From NCBI GenBank assembly GCA_050789445.1, contig JAILXR010000001.1, positions 1,240,001 through 1,304,000 on the forward strand: 64,000 bases of DNA, written 5' to 3'. Each line of letters starts with the position of its first letter. Position 1 is the stretch's first letter. The translations under genes were made by a program, and so were the position numbers. Of this stretch, positions 47,299-55,087 are shown piece after piece. The notes beneath the pieces are model-generated. The model saw only the letters and a program-made list of their open reading frames with translations, had not been told where the DNA came from and searched no databases. The DNA comes from JAWSVE01 sp050789445. Lineage in GTDB: Bacteria > Pseudomonadota > Gammaproteobacteria > Pseudomonadales > Cellvibrionaceae.

Positions 47299-49854
47299 AT
47301 GGAATTCAGCGTTATCGTTGAAACCCCAGCAAATAAAATTTCAGCAACAGAAGATTGTGTTGCCGAGCTGGAGCGCTATCTTTTATCTGCTCAAATCTCC
47401 CCAAAGATTCTCTATGCTATCGAACCAGGTAAGCCACAGATACTAAAAAAAGAATTGAGCTATAAGCAAGCTGTCGATCTTAGTGACCGGCTTATGGATT
47501 TTGGATTAGAGAGTGAAATCCATCCTCCCACAAAGCCAGATAAAGAAAATCTGGAGGTCCCGTCAGCACCCAAAACAAATACAGCACCACATTCAAAAGA
47601 GGTCCAGAACAATAATCCAACACAAGATGCAGATACTCATGTCAAGCTGGCGAGCAAGTCAAACGCTATTAATGGAAACCCAAATGGAGCCGCAAAACTT
47701 TCTCAGGTCACACCTAAATTTATGAGCAACAATGACTCGCCTCAAAAAACAACTCAAACTACAACTCCACAAGTAACAACAAAACCTAAAGTCAATTTAA
47801 AGCAGCAAGCAGAAGAAATAAAATCACTGTTCAAAATTCCAAAACTCGGGCTTTCAAACACAGAAATATCTGCTCTTGATGTCACAAAATTTTATTTCAC
47901 TGCATTATTATCATTAGTACTGCCAGCTCTTTATGTTTCTGGCATTTTAGTCCTAGCCATTGCAGCTATATCATCTGCAATTATATTTCATAGCTTGATA
48001 GCTAGCTTTTCAATCATACTATGGGTGCTCAGCATTATTTTGTTAAGCATTCCTCTTTTAGTCTTAGCTGGTTTGCTTGCCATTCCTTTTTTCTCAAAAG
48101 ACAAAGAAGCGTTGAAGAACATTCCTTTGACAGCAAAAGATGAACCCCGTCTTTTTATGCTCACGGCTGCCGTTTGCAAAATCATTGGCACTCCTACACC
48201 AGAAAAAATAAACATTAACTTCGAAGGAAATATCTTAGGCGATTTTTCTTTCAACAAAAAAGATCTTTTTAAACTTAATAAGTCTCTGACAATACAACCT
48301 TCGATTACGATTTGCATATCTTTATTAAACAACCTTTCTATTCGACAATACTGTAGTTTGATTTCTAGAGAGCTAGGAAAACAAAAACACGCAAAGCTGC
48401 TTCGCCCAAATGCCATCTGCAACAGCCAATTAAAACGCATGAAAAAATGGAAAGAAAAACCAGGGATAACAAGTGACGCCCTTAAAGCAGCTTCTAGCAA
48501 GATATCAAATGAAAAAGCTATCAATATTATTGCTGCATTTACGTCACTCTCTGAAACCACAGAGTATTTACACAAGACTTATTTTAACTTTTCTCATCAG
48601 ATTATTTCAAAAAAAATGGCAGATAATTCTGTAGCGGCACGCTATCAGTATAATGTTTTCGGAGCCGAACCAAACGAACCTCTCACATTACTTCAAACTA
48701 AACTAGAAAATCTAGCAGCTTCTAGATACGAAGCTATTCAAATGATGGTGATAGAAAATGAAAGCCATCGTTACGCATCAGATCTTGCTTCTTTAATTGA
48801 ACATATTGAAGAGAAATACAATTCAGGTGCACAATATAAAGTCATTGATGATAGTTTAATCCCTCGTGACAAGGCACTTAAAAGCCTTATTAACAACACT
48901 GTAAAATATTCAAATTACTTAACCAGAGATTTTTATTCCCAGAACCAGGTAGACCTCGAAAAAGCTCAGTTGCTTTCTATCGAAAATTTATTAAAAAAAG
49001 AAAGTAGAGATGCAAAAATAGAAAAAATAGCAGTTGAATACTTCGGAAAATGGCATCATGGATTACAATACTGGAAACTCCCAAAAGAAGCTGTTCTTGC
49101 CAGTATCGATAAAAATCATATCATTGCGGTGTTAAATAACTGTATTAGTAAACTCCGATACATGTCTCCAGACAGACCTGCTCTAATTGAAAAATATTAT
49201 CGCCAACTTAAGCAACTGACTGAAATTAAAGCGGCTAAAAAAATTCGATCTACTGGTTCTGAATATAAATTAACGAGCATTGCTGACAACATCACCAATT
49301 TAGATACAGAAATTTCTGCACGAGAAGCCCAACTACAAGATATTAACACTCAATTAATGCAACAAAATGCAGCCATGGGCGAAAGGATTTCTCTTGGCCT
49401 ACTATTAGACAAAGATCATAAAGAAATGACATCAAAGCTTTATACAGCACTAGCTGTTCTTAGCGATTGCGCCTCTAATTTGAATAATATCGCAGCCGAC
49501 TGTGAAGAATTACAAACATTAATCAATAGTTCGCCTAAAAAAATCAACCAGCACTTTAATCTTCAGATCAAAAAAGTAAAAGATTCGATTGATGAAAATT
49601 TTAAAATTTTAAGCCGCAAACTTAAAAAATGCCCTTATGATTATCTAGATCAAAGACATGAATTTTTATTTGGCGTATTGAATGAAAACATCGCAAAAGC
49701 AGACTCTCCAGATGCAAACAAAAGAACATTACAAAAAGGGAAAATATCTCTCACAACAACAGCAACCAGCTACAAATCCATCAGTGATTTAGCGGCCAAC
49801 TATGCAACACGGATGGAGCGTCTGTATAAAATAGAATCAATTAGAAAGCTTTAG
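47299..49854 (+). CDS. Large membrane protein, M48-peptidase-like with zinc site lost
   Basis: An 851-residue protein with a small N-terminal domain (~1-77), a polar Gln/Thr/Pro-rich linker (~78-165), two or three membrane segments (~193-262), and a long soluble remainder with coiled-coil stretches (~670-760). After the membrane part, LPLTAKDEPRLFMLTAAVCKI and ICISLLNNLSIRQYCSLIS resemble the M48 peptidase core. The HExxH motif position reads RELGK (residues 357-361). The usual third-ligand block ExDADRYE reads ADNSVAARY (from Ala441). All zinc ligands appear substituted, so a pseudopeptidase is likely. YFGKWHHGLQYWK near residue 590 also occurs in large M48 proteins as I recall them. Assignment is by motif pattern only. 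Confidence 0.6.
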   Translation: MEFSVIVETPANKISATEDCVAELERYLLSAQISPKILYAIEPGKPQILKKELSYKQAVDLSDRLMDFGLESEIHPPTKPDKENLEVPSAPKTNTAPHSKEVQNNNPTQDADTHVKLASKSNAINGNPNGAAKLSQVTPKFMSNNDSPQKTTQTTTPQVTTKPKVNLKQQAEEIKSLFKIPKLGLSNTEISALDVTKFYFTALLSLVLPALYVSGILVLAIAAISSAIIFHSLIASFSIILWVLSIILLSIPLLVLAGLLAIPFFSKDKEALKNIPLTAKDEPRLFMLTAAVCKIIGTPTPEKININFEGNILGDFSFNKKDLFKLNKSLTIQPSITICISLLNNLSIRQYCSLISRELGKQKHAKLLRPNAICNSQLKRMKKWKEKPGITSDALKAASSKISNEKAINIIAAFTSLSETTEYLHKTYFNFSHQIISKKMADNSVAARYQYNVFGAEPNEPLTLLQTKLENLAASRYEAIQMMVIENESHRYASDLASLIEHIEEKYNSGAQYKVIDDSLIPRDKALKSLINNTVKYSNYLTRDFYSQNQVDLEKAQLLSIENLLKKESRDAKIEKIAVEYFGKWHHGLQYWKLPKEAVLASIDKNHIIAVLNNCISKLRYMSPDRPALIEKYYRQLKQLTEIKAAKKIRSTGSEYKLTSIADNITNLDTEISAREAQLQDINTQLMQQNAAMGERISLGLLLDKDHKEMTSKLYTALAVLSDCASNLNNIAADCEELQTLINSSPKKINQHFNLQIKKVKDSIDENFKILSRKLKKCPYDYLDQRHEFLFGVLNENIAKADSPDANKRTLQKGKISLTTTATSYKSISDLAANYATRMERLYKIESIRKL

Positions 49855-49865
49855 ATAATATATTT

Positions 49866-50858
49866 TCATATGGGAGCTACCTGTAAAACTAGCGTTCCAG
49901 AATAATCTCCCGGAGTAACCGCCTGAATATTAGCGCCCTGCATTTCTATAAATACTGCTGCATTATCTCCTCCGACACAGTTAACACTGTAAGGATACGA
50001 TAAATTTGTTGTAATCGGTGGGGATGACTGACCATTTAAAAGAATAACGCCGGAAGACGCATCAGCAGAATTATTCACTCTCACCGAATACTCCAAAACA
50101 TCCCCGCTCACTGATGACAGACCAAAGCTAGATCCCGAACTGGCAAATATTGTTGTCGATGGAGTAATTGTATAACTTGAGGTATTTGAATAAACACAGA
50201 AAGATTCATTCTTAGTAACAGTAGCGGAAACACCATCATATAGCCCAAAATCAATATCATCGATATTCGACAAATGAATTAGGGAGGGTATCGTAATCGT
50301 TCCTAGTAAATTATTTTGCCTATCCCTATCTCCTGTAACACCTCCACCATTGTTCATCCTTCTAGCTTCAACATCCATGCTGACACGGTAATTTCCTGCT
50401 GGAACCGCGTATAAATCATTAGCCAATGCGGATACCGTTAGTTCTGCATTGGCTGCACCAAAAAAACATAAAAATATTTGATAAGTCAAAGCATTAGAGA
50501 ATATATCAGGGGTTAAGTTTTGCGCCCCGCTCGACAAGAGATCTGTTACCTCAAGGGAAAAAGGAAAATAATAATTACTATTAGCTATATTGTAAAAAAC
50601 ATAAGGGCTAGCAGATGAACTAGCAGGAGTATTCATCTGCGCGCGCAACGCATAATTTCTAGCACGCAAATTAAAAAAATTATTTCCTGTATAAGAACGA
50701 ATACAGGCAGATTGCGAAAGTGTGATATTTCCTTGTCCGTTCCAACTTCCGAAAGAAAAATCGTTAAAAGGGCTAGCAATATCCACATTTGATAATGCAG
50801 GTGCTGTAACTAATATTAGAGTTATAACTATGTAGTTTTTAACCAAAAGTTTAAACAT
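49866..50858 (-). CDS. Secreted spore coat U (SCPU)-like protein
   Basis: A signal peptide (FKLLVKNYIVITLILVTAPALS) is followed by ~305 residues of Ser/Asn/Thr-rich beta structure. The C-terminal half (IDDIDFGLYDGVSATV... YSVNCVGG... GDYSGTLVLQVAPI) shows the spore coat U / Csu-pilin-like pattern with the terminal GxYxDxLxLxV-like strand. The N-terminal half may be a second, diverged copy. The frame extends to 50903; ATG 50858 has CAGGAT 7 bases upstream and starts the signal peptide. SCPU proteins usually form chaperone-usher (Csu-type) fibres, but no usher or chaperone is nearby. Confidence 0.7.
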   Translation of the reverse strand: MFKLLVKNYIVITLILVTAPALSNVDIASPFNDFSFGSWNGQGNITLSQSACIRSYTGNNFFNLRARNYALRAQMNTPASSSASPYVFYNIANSNYYFPFSLEVTDLLSSGAQNLTPDIFSNALTYQIFLCFFGAANAELTVSALANDLYAVPAGNYRVSMDVEARRMNNGGGVTGDRDRQNNLLGTITIPSLIHLSNIDDIDFGLYDGVSATVTKNESFCVYSNTSSYTITPSTTIFASSGSSFGLSSVSGDVLEYSVRVNNSADASSGVILLNGQSSPPITTNLSYPYSVNCVGGDNAAVFIEMQGANIQAVTPGDYSGTLVLQVAPI

Positions 50859-50984
50859 TCGTACATCCTGAGAAAGCATGCACAGGACCATACATAAAAA
50901 CACTCCATATTTCTTCTTTTCGTATAATCATTCTTACCTTAGCTTGCCGAGTGATCAAAAAGTGTGCCGCCAAAAACAAAAAAA

Positions 50985-51010
50985 GCAATCGTAGAGCTAA
51001 CTACGATTGC
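50985..51010 (-). terminator. Intrinsic terminator after the small SCPU-like gene
   Basis: GCAATCGTAG (50985-50994) and CTACGATTGC (51001-51010) pair perfectly over ten bases with a six-base loop. On the minus strand a long T-run follows, 46 bases after the stop of the gene at 51056-51571. Confidence 0.88.
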
Positions 51011-51055
51011 AAATAACACCTAACAACAGAGGGAGTACTAAAATTCTATTAAAAC

Positions 51056-51571
51056 TTAATTTGGAGCAACTAAAATAGTGACTGTATCTGAATAAGAACC
51101 TGCTTGAGCAGCATCTAAAGTAGCGGCTGTGACAGTGACATCTAAATCATGTGAAAAACCACCGCTACAGCTAGAAGACGTATTATCTTCATCAGACAAT
51201 GTGTTTAAAAAAGCGCTCGCGATTCCAGTAAGTGCAGTTGAACTACCAGAAAGATCAACCGAGTATGCGATAAAATTTGTTCCGTCGGCCATTCTAAAAG
51301 CGCCTGCATTATCATTCGCTGAAGTCAAAGTGACGTCGACGTCCGCATCACTATTTCTATAAATACACAATCCTGTCGTACCCGTGCTGTCAACACCCGG
51401 TGTGTATGTCAAAGCAACATCCTGCTCAACACTTACTTGTACAACATCACCAATAGTGATGGTTACATCGGTATCACCTGTAGAAGTAGCACCTAAAGTA
51501 CCGTCAGTTGCAGAAAAAGCGACTGAACTACAGCAAAGTGCCATTGGAAGAACTAAATGTTTAATTTTCAT
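51056..51571 (-). CDS. Secreted spore coat U-like / Csu-pilin-like protein
   Basis: A 171-residue protein with a signal peptide ending at AFSATDG (about residue 22). The mature beta-rich domain has two cysteines (GLCIYRN and SSSCSGG) that may form a disulfide, and it ends in GSYSDTVTILVAPN, the typical last strand of SCPU/pilin-like domains. AGGAG lies 7 bases before ATG 51571. The terminator at 50985-51010 separates it from the larger SCPU-like gene downstream. A structural or surface role is inferred. Confidence 0.7.
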   Translation of the reverse strand: MKIKHLVLPMALCCSSVAFSATDGTLGATSTGDTDVTITIGDVVQVSVEQDVALTYTPGVDSTGTTGLCIYRNSDADVDVTLTSANDNAGAFRMADGTNFIAYSVDLSGSSTALTGIASAFLNTLSDEDNTSSSCSGGFSHDLDVTVTAATLDAAQAGSYSDTVTILVAPN

Positions 51572-51824
51572 GATTACTCCTACACGCATTATTTGTTAGC
51601 ACTAAAGTACTAGATAAGTTGTGTGTAGATTAAGGTTTTCAGAGAGAAACACAATAGAAAAGCGCCAAACTAATGACAGGCGGCATCAAATAAAACGTGA
51701 GAAGTTGAAATCAGTAAAAAAAATGACGATTACGAAACGATCTGAAAAAATAATCTTTTTATATCTAATTCGATATAACAATAGTCTGCAAAAAATTTAG
51801 ATATATTAGGAATAAAGGAGAGAT

Positions 51825-51938
51825 ATGGCGAAGAATCACAGGATTATGTACGGAGGGAAGCTAATTTTTCAATCTTTCGGCGAACGCCTAGCGCCACAAT
51901 GCTCTTATAGTATCGCTAGAAAAACCTCGATATTGTAA
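51825..51938 (+). CDS. Possible 37-residue small protein antisense to the recX end
   Basis: ATG 51825 is preceded by AAAGGAG at 5-bp spacing, the best ribosome site in this stretch. The frame encodes 37 residues starting MAKNHRIMYGGK, with net positive charge, and ends in TAA at 51936-51938. The last 51 bases are antisense to the recX 3' end. No homology is recognised; it may be chance. Confidence 0.22.
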   Translation: MAKNHRIMYGGKLIFQSFGERLAPQCSYSIARKTSIL

Positions 51939-52553
51939 AAAACGCATTTGTTTAGCTCTTAAAGTATGAGAATTAGACATATCGCCGTATTTTTTTTGAC
52001 AAACATCTTTTGCATGCTCGAGCCATTCTTCCTCGGAAGTATCGTAAACATAAATTTCCACAAGATCAGGAGAGATTCCTTTTTGTTGAAGCTCATAGGC
52101 TATTCTAATTGGCCCCTGCCCTTTTCGTTTACGCATCGCAGTGAAAGCCTCTGCAAATCGATCGTCGCATTGTAAGGACTCATCAGATAGTTGTTGAACG
52201 GCTTGTTCGACTAACGCCTCATCATCGAATCGACGACTGAGTTTTTGTACCAATTCTTTTTGAGAATGCTCTCTCGCAGCCAAATACGACATAGCTGCAA
52301 AACGAATTGTACCTATGTTTATCACTTTACCGGCACTTGATTTATTTTTATGTAAATTTTTACTTTCCAATTGTTCATGGCCGCTAGACTGTTGATATCT
52401 GTTTTGCGAAAGAGATATCAGATCCGATGGGTTTTTCACATCTAATTTTAATCGAAACCTAGATTCGTCCTCAGTTTTCGCAACAGAGCCATTAAAATCT
52501 ATTGTTGAATTAAAATCATAACGTTTTTCTGTGTTCACAAAAAAATCACCCAC
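51888..52553 (-). CDS. recX: RecX regulatory protein, with N-terminal extension
   Basis: The RecX core starts near residue 79 (IGTIRFAAMSYLAAREHSQ) and contains the three-helix repeats (ELVQKLSRRF, DDRFAEAFTAMRKRKGQGPIRIAYEL, MRFLQYRGFSSDTIRAL). RecX binds and restrains RecA filaments. The open frame begins at GTG 52553 and adds ~75 polar residues before the core, against ~150 residues total in typical RecX. A shorter start such as the GTG before INIGTIRF is possible. It follows recA, with a terminator hairpin between. Confidence 0.85.
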   Translation of the reverse strand: MGDFFVNTEKRYDFNSTIDFNGSVAKTEDESRFRLKLDVKNPSDLISLSQNRYQQSSGHEQLESKNLHKNKSSAGKVINIGTIRFAAMSYLAAREHSQKELVQKLSRRFDDEALVEQAVQQLSDESLQCDDRFAEAFTAMRKRKGQGPIRIAYELQQKGISPDLVEIYVYDTSEEEWLEHAKDVCQKKYGDMSNSHTLRAKQMRFLQYRGFSSDTIRALWR

Positions 52554-52578
52554 TTTTTATTATTAATTAAGTAATTTC

Positions 52579-52606
52579 AAAAGCCATAAAAAATCTTATG
52601 GCTTTT
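52579..52606. terminator. Hairpin terminator between recA and recX
   Basis: AAAAGCCATA (52579-52588) and TATGGCTTTT (52597-52606) pair perfectly with an eight-base loop. On the minus strand the stem ends with a T-rich arm, 55 bases after the recA stop. It would limit recX to read-through, as in E. coli. Confidence 0.7.
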
Positions 52607-52660
52607 GAATGAAACTCATACGACATTAATATTTAGCTTCAATGATATTTATCAAAATAG

Positions 52661-53701
52661 TTACTTGGCTTCAAGTTCTACAACATTACTATCTTCATCA
52701 ACATCACTAATTTCAGCGCCCAATAATTCTGCTCTGATTTTACTTTCAATTGTATTTGCAATATCTAAGTTTTCTTGTAAAAACTTGCCAACATTATTTT
52801 TACCCTGACCAATCTTCGCCCCCTCATAGGCATACCAAGCACCAGATTTTTCAATAAGGCCTAACTTCACCCCCAAATCAATCACTTCACCCATACGGTT
52901 AATACCTTGACCGTAAAGAATTTGAAACTCAGTTTGCTTGAACGGAGGGGCGACCTTATTTTTAACAACTTTCACACGGGTTTCATTTCCGATCACTTCA
53001 TCACCATCTTTAACTGCACCGATACGACGGATATCTAAACGAACTGACGAATAAAACTTAAGCGCATTACCACCTGTTGTTGTTTCTGGGTTACCAAACA
53101 TGACACCAATTTTCATACGAATTTGGTTAATAAAGATAACTAAACAATTAGCGTTTTTAATATTGCCAGTAATCTTTCGAAGCGCTTGTGACATTAATCT
53201 AGCTTGCAAGCCAACATGATGATCGCCCATGTCGCCTTCAATTTCTGCTTTGGGTGTTAGCGCTGCAACTGAGTCAACAACTAATACATCTACTGCATTT
53301 GAGCGAACAAGCATGTCTGTTACTTCAAGAGCTTGCTCGCCTGTATCTGGCTGGGAAACAATTAAATCGTCCACATTGACGCCTAATTTTTCTGCATAGA
53401 TTGGATCAAGTGCGTGCTCAGCATCAATAAAAGCACAAGTGCCTCCTATTTTTTGAGCTTCTGCAATCACTTGTAATGTTAACGTTGTTTTACCTGATGA
53501 TTCAGGGCCATAAATTTCGACTATTCTGCCGCGAGGTAAACCGCCTACTCCCAAAGCAACATCAAGGCCTAGAGAACCTGTTGATATAGAAGGAATAATA
53601 ACTCGCTCTTTATCACCCATTCTCATGACTGTTCCCTTACCAAACTGCTTATCGATTTGGCTGAGTGCGGCTTCTAGTGCTTTGTCTTTATTTTGGTCCA
53701 T
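52661..53701 (-). CDS. recA: Recombinase RecA
   Basis: A 346-residue RecA: P-loop GPESSGKT at residues 65-72, Walker B VLVVDSVAALTPKAEIEGDMG (part VLVVDSVAAL), loop L2 region TTTGGNALKFYSSVRLDIRR (part GGNALKFYSS), and an acidic C-terminus (DVDEDSN). It drives strand exchange and LexA autocleavage. AGGTGA precedes the ATG. A LexA-type site overlaps a promoter ~200 bases upstream. Confidence 0.98.
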   Translation of the reverse strand: MDQNKDKALEAALSQIDKQFGKGTVMRMGDKERVIIPSISTGSLGLDVALGVGGLPRGRIVEIYGPESSGKTTLTLQVIAEAQKIGGTCAFIDAEHALDPIYAEKLGVNVDDLIVSQPDTGEQALEVTDMLVRSNAVDVLVVDSVAALTPKAEIEGDMGDHHVGLQARLMSQALRKITGNIKNANCLVIFINQIRMKIGVMFGNPETTTGGNALKFYSSVRLDIRRIGAVKDGDEVIGNETRVKVVKNKVAPPFKQTEFQILYGQGINRMGEVIDLGVKLGLIEKSGAWYAYEGAKIGQGKNNVGKFLQENLDIANTIESKIRAELLGAEISDVDEDSNVVELEAK

Positions 53702-53883
53702 GGTTCACCTCATGTTGTTATTAGCCCAGCTAAAAATCTGAAATGCTGGTATCTGTCTGTTCGCTAGTATCAATCTATTGATAGAAGGATAAATGCTCTT
53801 TAATGTTAAAAATAAAAAGTGCTACGCGTGAAAGTTGACCGGCTATTGTCATTAACGAACAGTTGTAGCAGCAATGGTTGAGC

Positions 53884-53916
53884 AAGATACAGCAATAACA
53901 CTGTATGTGCAACCAG
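53884..53916 (-). promoter_or_regulatory. recA promoter with LexA-type operator
   Basis: On the minus strand CTGGTTGCACATACAG (53916-53901) fits CTG-N10-CAG with a good ATACAG half. Inside it TTGCAC (53912-53907) forms a -35, spaced 17 bases from TATCTT (53889-53884) as -10. Overlap of the operator with the -35 region resembles E. coli recA. It would give an untranslated leader of about 175 bases, which contains the inverted repeat TATCAAT/ATTGATA. Confidence 0.6.
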
Positions 53917-53926
53917 CGCTAACTAT

Positions 53927-54478
53927 TTATACAGGTGTTTTTGATAATTGTTCAATTAGCCCCTTAATTGCGATAACGATAGCTTGTTCTCTGATGCTTT
54001 CCCTATCACCCTCCAGCTGATGTAACTCTGTATGACAGCCTAGAAGACTGGCATGATGATTTTGTTTCTTTAACTGAAATTTATTTGATGGATTAACCGC
54101 CCAAGCAAACCAGATAGTACCAACGGGCTTTTCTACAGAGCCCCCATCTGGGCCAGCGATTCCACTAATGGCCACGCTAATATTTGCACCACTTTTATTA
54201 AGCGCCCCCATTGCCATTTGTTCAACAACCATTTGGCTTACGGCTCCATGCTCATGCAGCGTAGTGCGAGACACACCTAGCATCTCATGCTTGATTCGAT
54301 TGCTGTATACGACAAATCCTGCCTCAAACCAGCTGGAAGACCCCGACAACTCAGTGAAAGTATACGCCACCCCCCCTCCGGTACAGGATTCAGCAGTTGT
54401 AACATACCAACCGCGAGCAACAAGGCATTCTGCCAGGTCACTAACTAATTGATTAAGAGGTTCAGAATTCATCGCCAT
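53927..54478 (-). CDS. pncC: CinA C-terminal domain protein (nicotinamide-nucleotide amidase, PncC type)
   Basis: A 183-residue stand-alone CinA domain: TTAESCTGGGVAYTF (catalytic Ser near 31), VVYSNRIKHEMLGV, GAVSQMVVEQMA, and SGIAGPDGGSVEKPVGTIWFA (part GIAGPDGGSVEKPVGT). The family deamidates NMN to recycle NAD by-products. It sits directly upstream of recA, the conserved Pseudomonas order; the recA promoter begins 11 bases before its stop codon region ends. Confidence 0.92.
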   Translation of the reverse strand: MAMNSEPLNQLVSDLAECLVARGWYVTTAESCTGGGVAYTFTELSGSSSWFEAGFVVYSNRIKHEMLGVSRTTLHEHGAVSQMVVEQMAMGALNKSGANISVAISGIAGPDGGSVEKPVGTIWFAWAVNPSNKFQLKKQNHHASLLGCHTELHQLEGDRESIREQAIVIAIKGLIEQLSKTPV

Positions 54479-55087
54479 AAGTTAAGCGAGCAGCTCTATA
54501 AGATCAAGTGTGATAGGTTCAGCTCTTCACAATCCTTGGACAATCGCAAACCATTAGCAATAAACCGATAGCCATATCACAAACGTCATCTTTAAAATTT
54601 ACCGAGGAGTAATCACGTGCACAAGCGCCATATAAAGCACAACACCGAGAGTAGTTGAAAAGCATTAAGAAAAGTAACGCAGATGAAACGAAGTGTAATT
54701 CGACGCGAGACCTTGTCAAAATTCTGTATAACAGCCTCTTGCTAAAAACAGCTATTAAAAATCGGTTCTTGTGTCACACCAATTGTTAATAAAAAACTGT
54801 CTGTATTTTTGTCGATTCATAATCGCTCGTTTAACAGTTTCTGGCAGCATCGTAGACTTTAAAATAATAAAGACTTTTTAATGCTTTCTGGATGGAACTA
54901 TTAAGCACCCCTATACTCGACTCCATATAAAATAGGATGACGCAAGCTGTTTATATAAACAGCTGCCTCATGCGCCACCAACGTTTAAGATGGAGGTTAG
55001 ATAAAAATTTCCCAAATACCACAGCCATCAGCCTGTAGTATTTAAACGCTAACAATAAAAATATATTTCCCGGGGAGGGATTCATCT
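54479..55087. promoter_or_regulatory. 609-base region between cinA and the MFS gene
   Basis: There is no convincing gene here. A perfect 20-base palindrome, AGCTGTTTATATAAACAGCT, lies at 54945-54964, a likely dimeric-repressor operator about 120 bases before the MFS start. A GGGGAGGG ribosome site lies 8 bases before that start. The left part must hold the cinA promoter on the minus strand. Confidence 0.45.
54945..54964. promoter_or_regulatory. Perfect 20-base palindrome, probable operator
   Basis: Both 10-base halves match exactly with no spacer, A/T-rich in the centre, in the size range bound by TetR, MarR or GntR-type repressors. It lies upstream of the MFS gene. No regulator gene is adjacent, so the regulator would be encoded elsewhere. 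Confidence 0.5.

Noticed and set aside
49866..51571. PEP-CTERM tail on the secreted SCPU-like proteins
   Set aside because: Both end in a beta strand (VAPI and VAPN) with no PEP motif, hydrophobic helix or basic tail.
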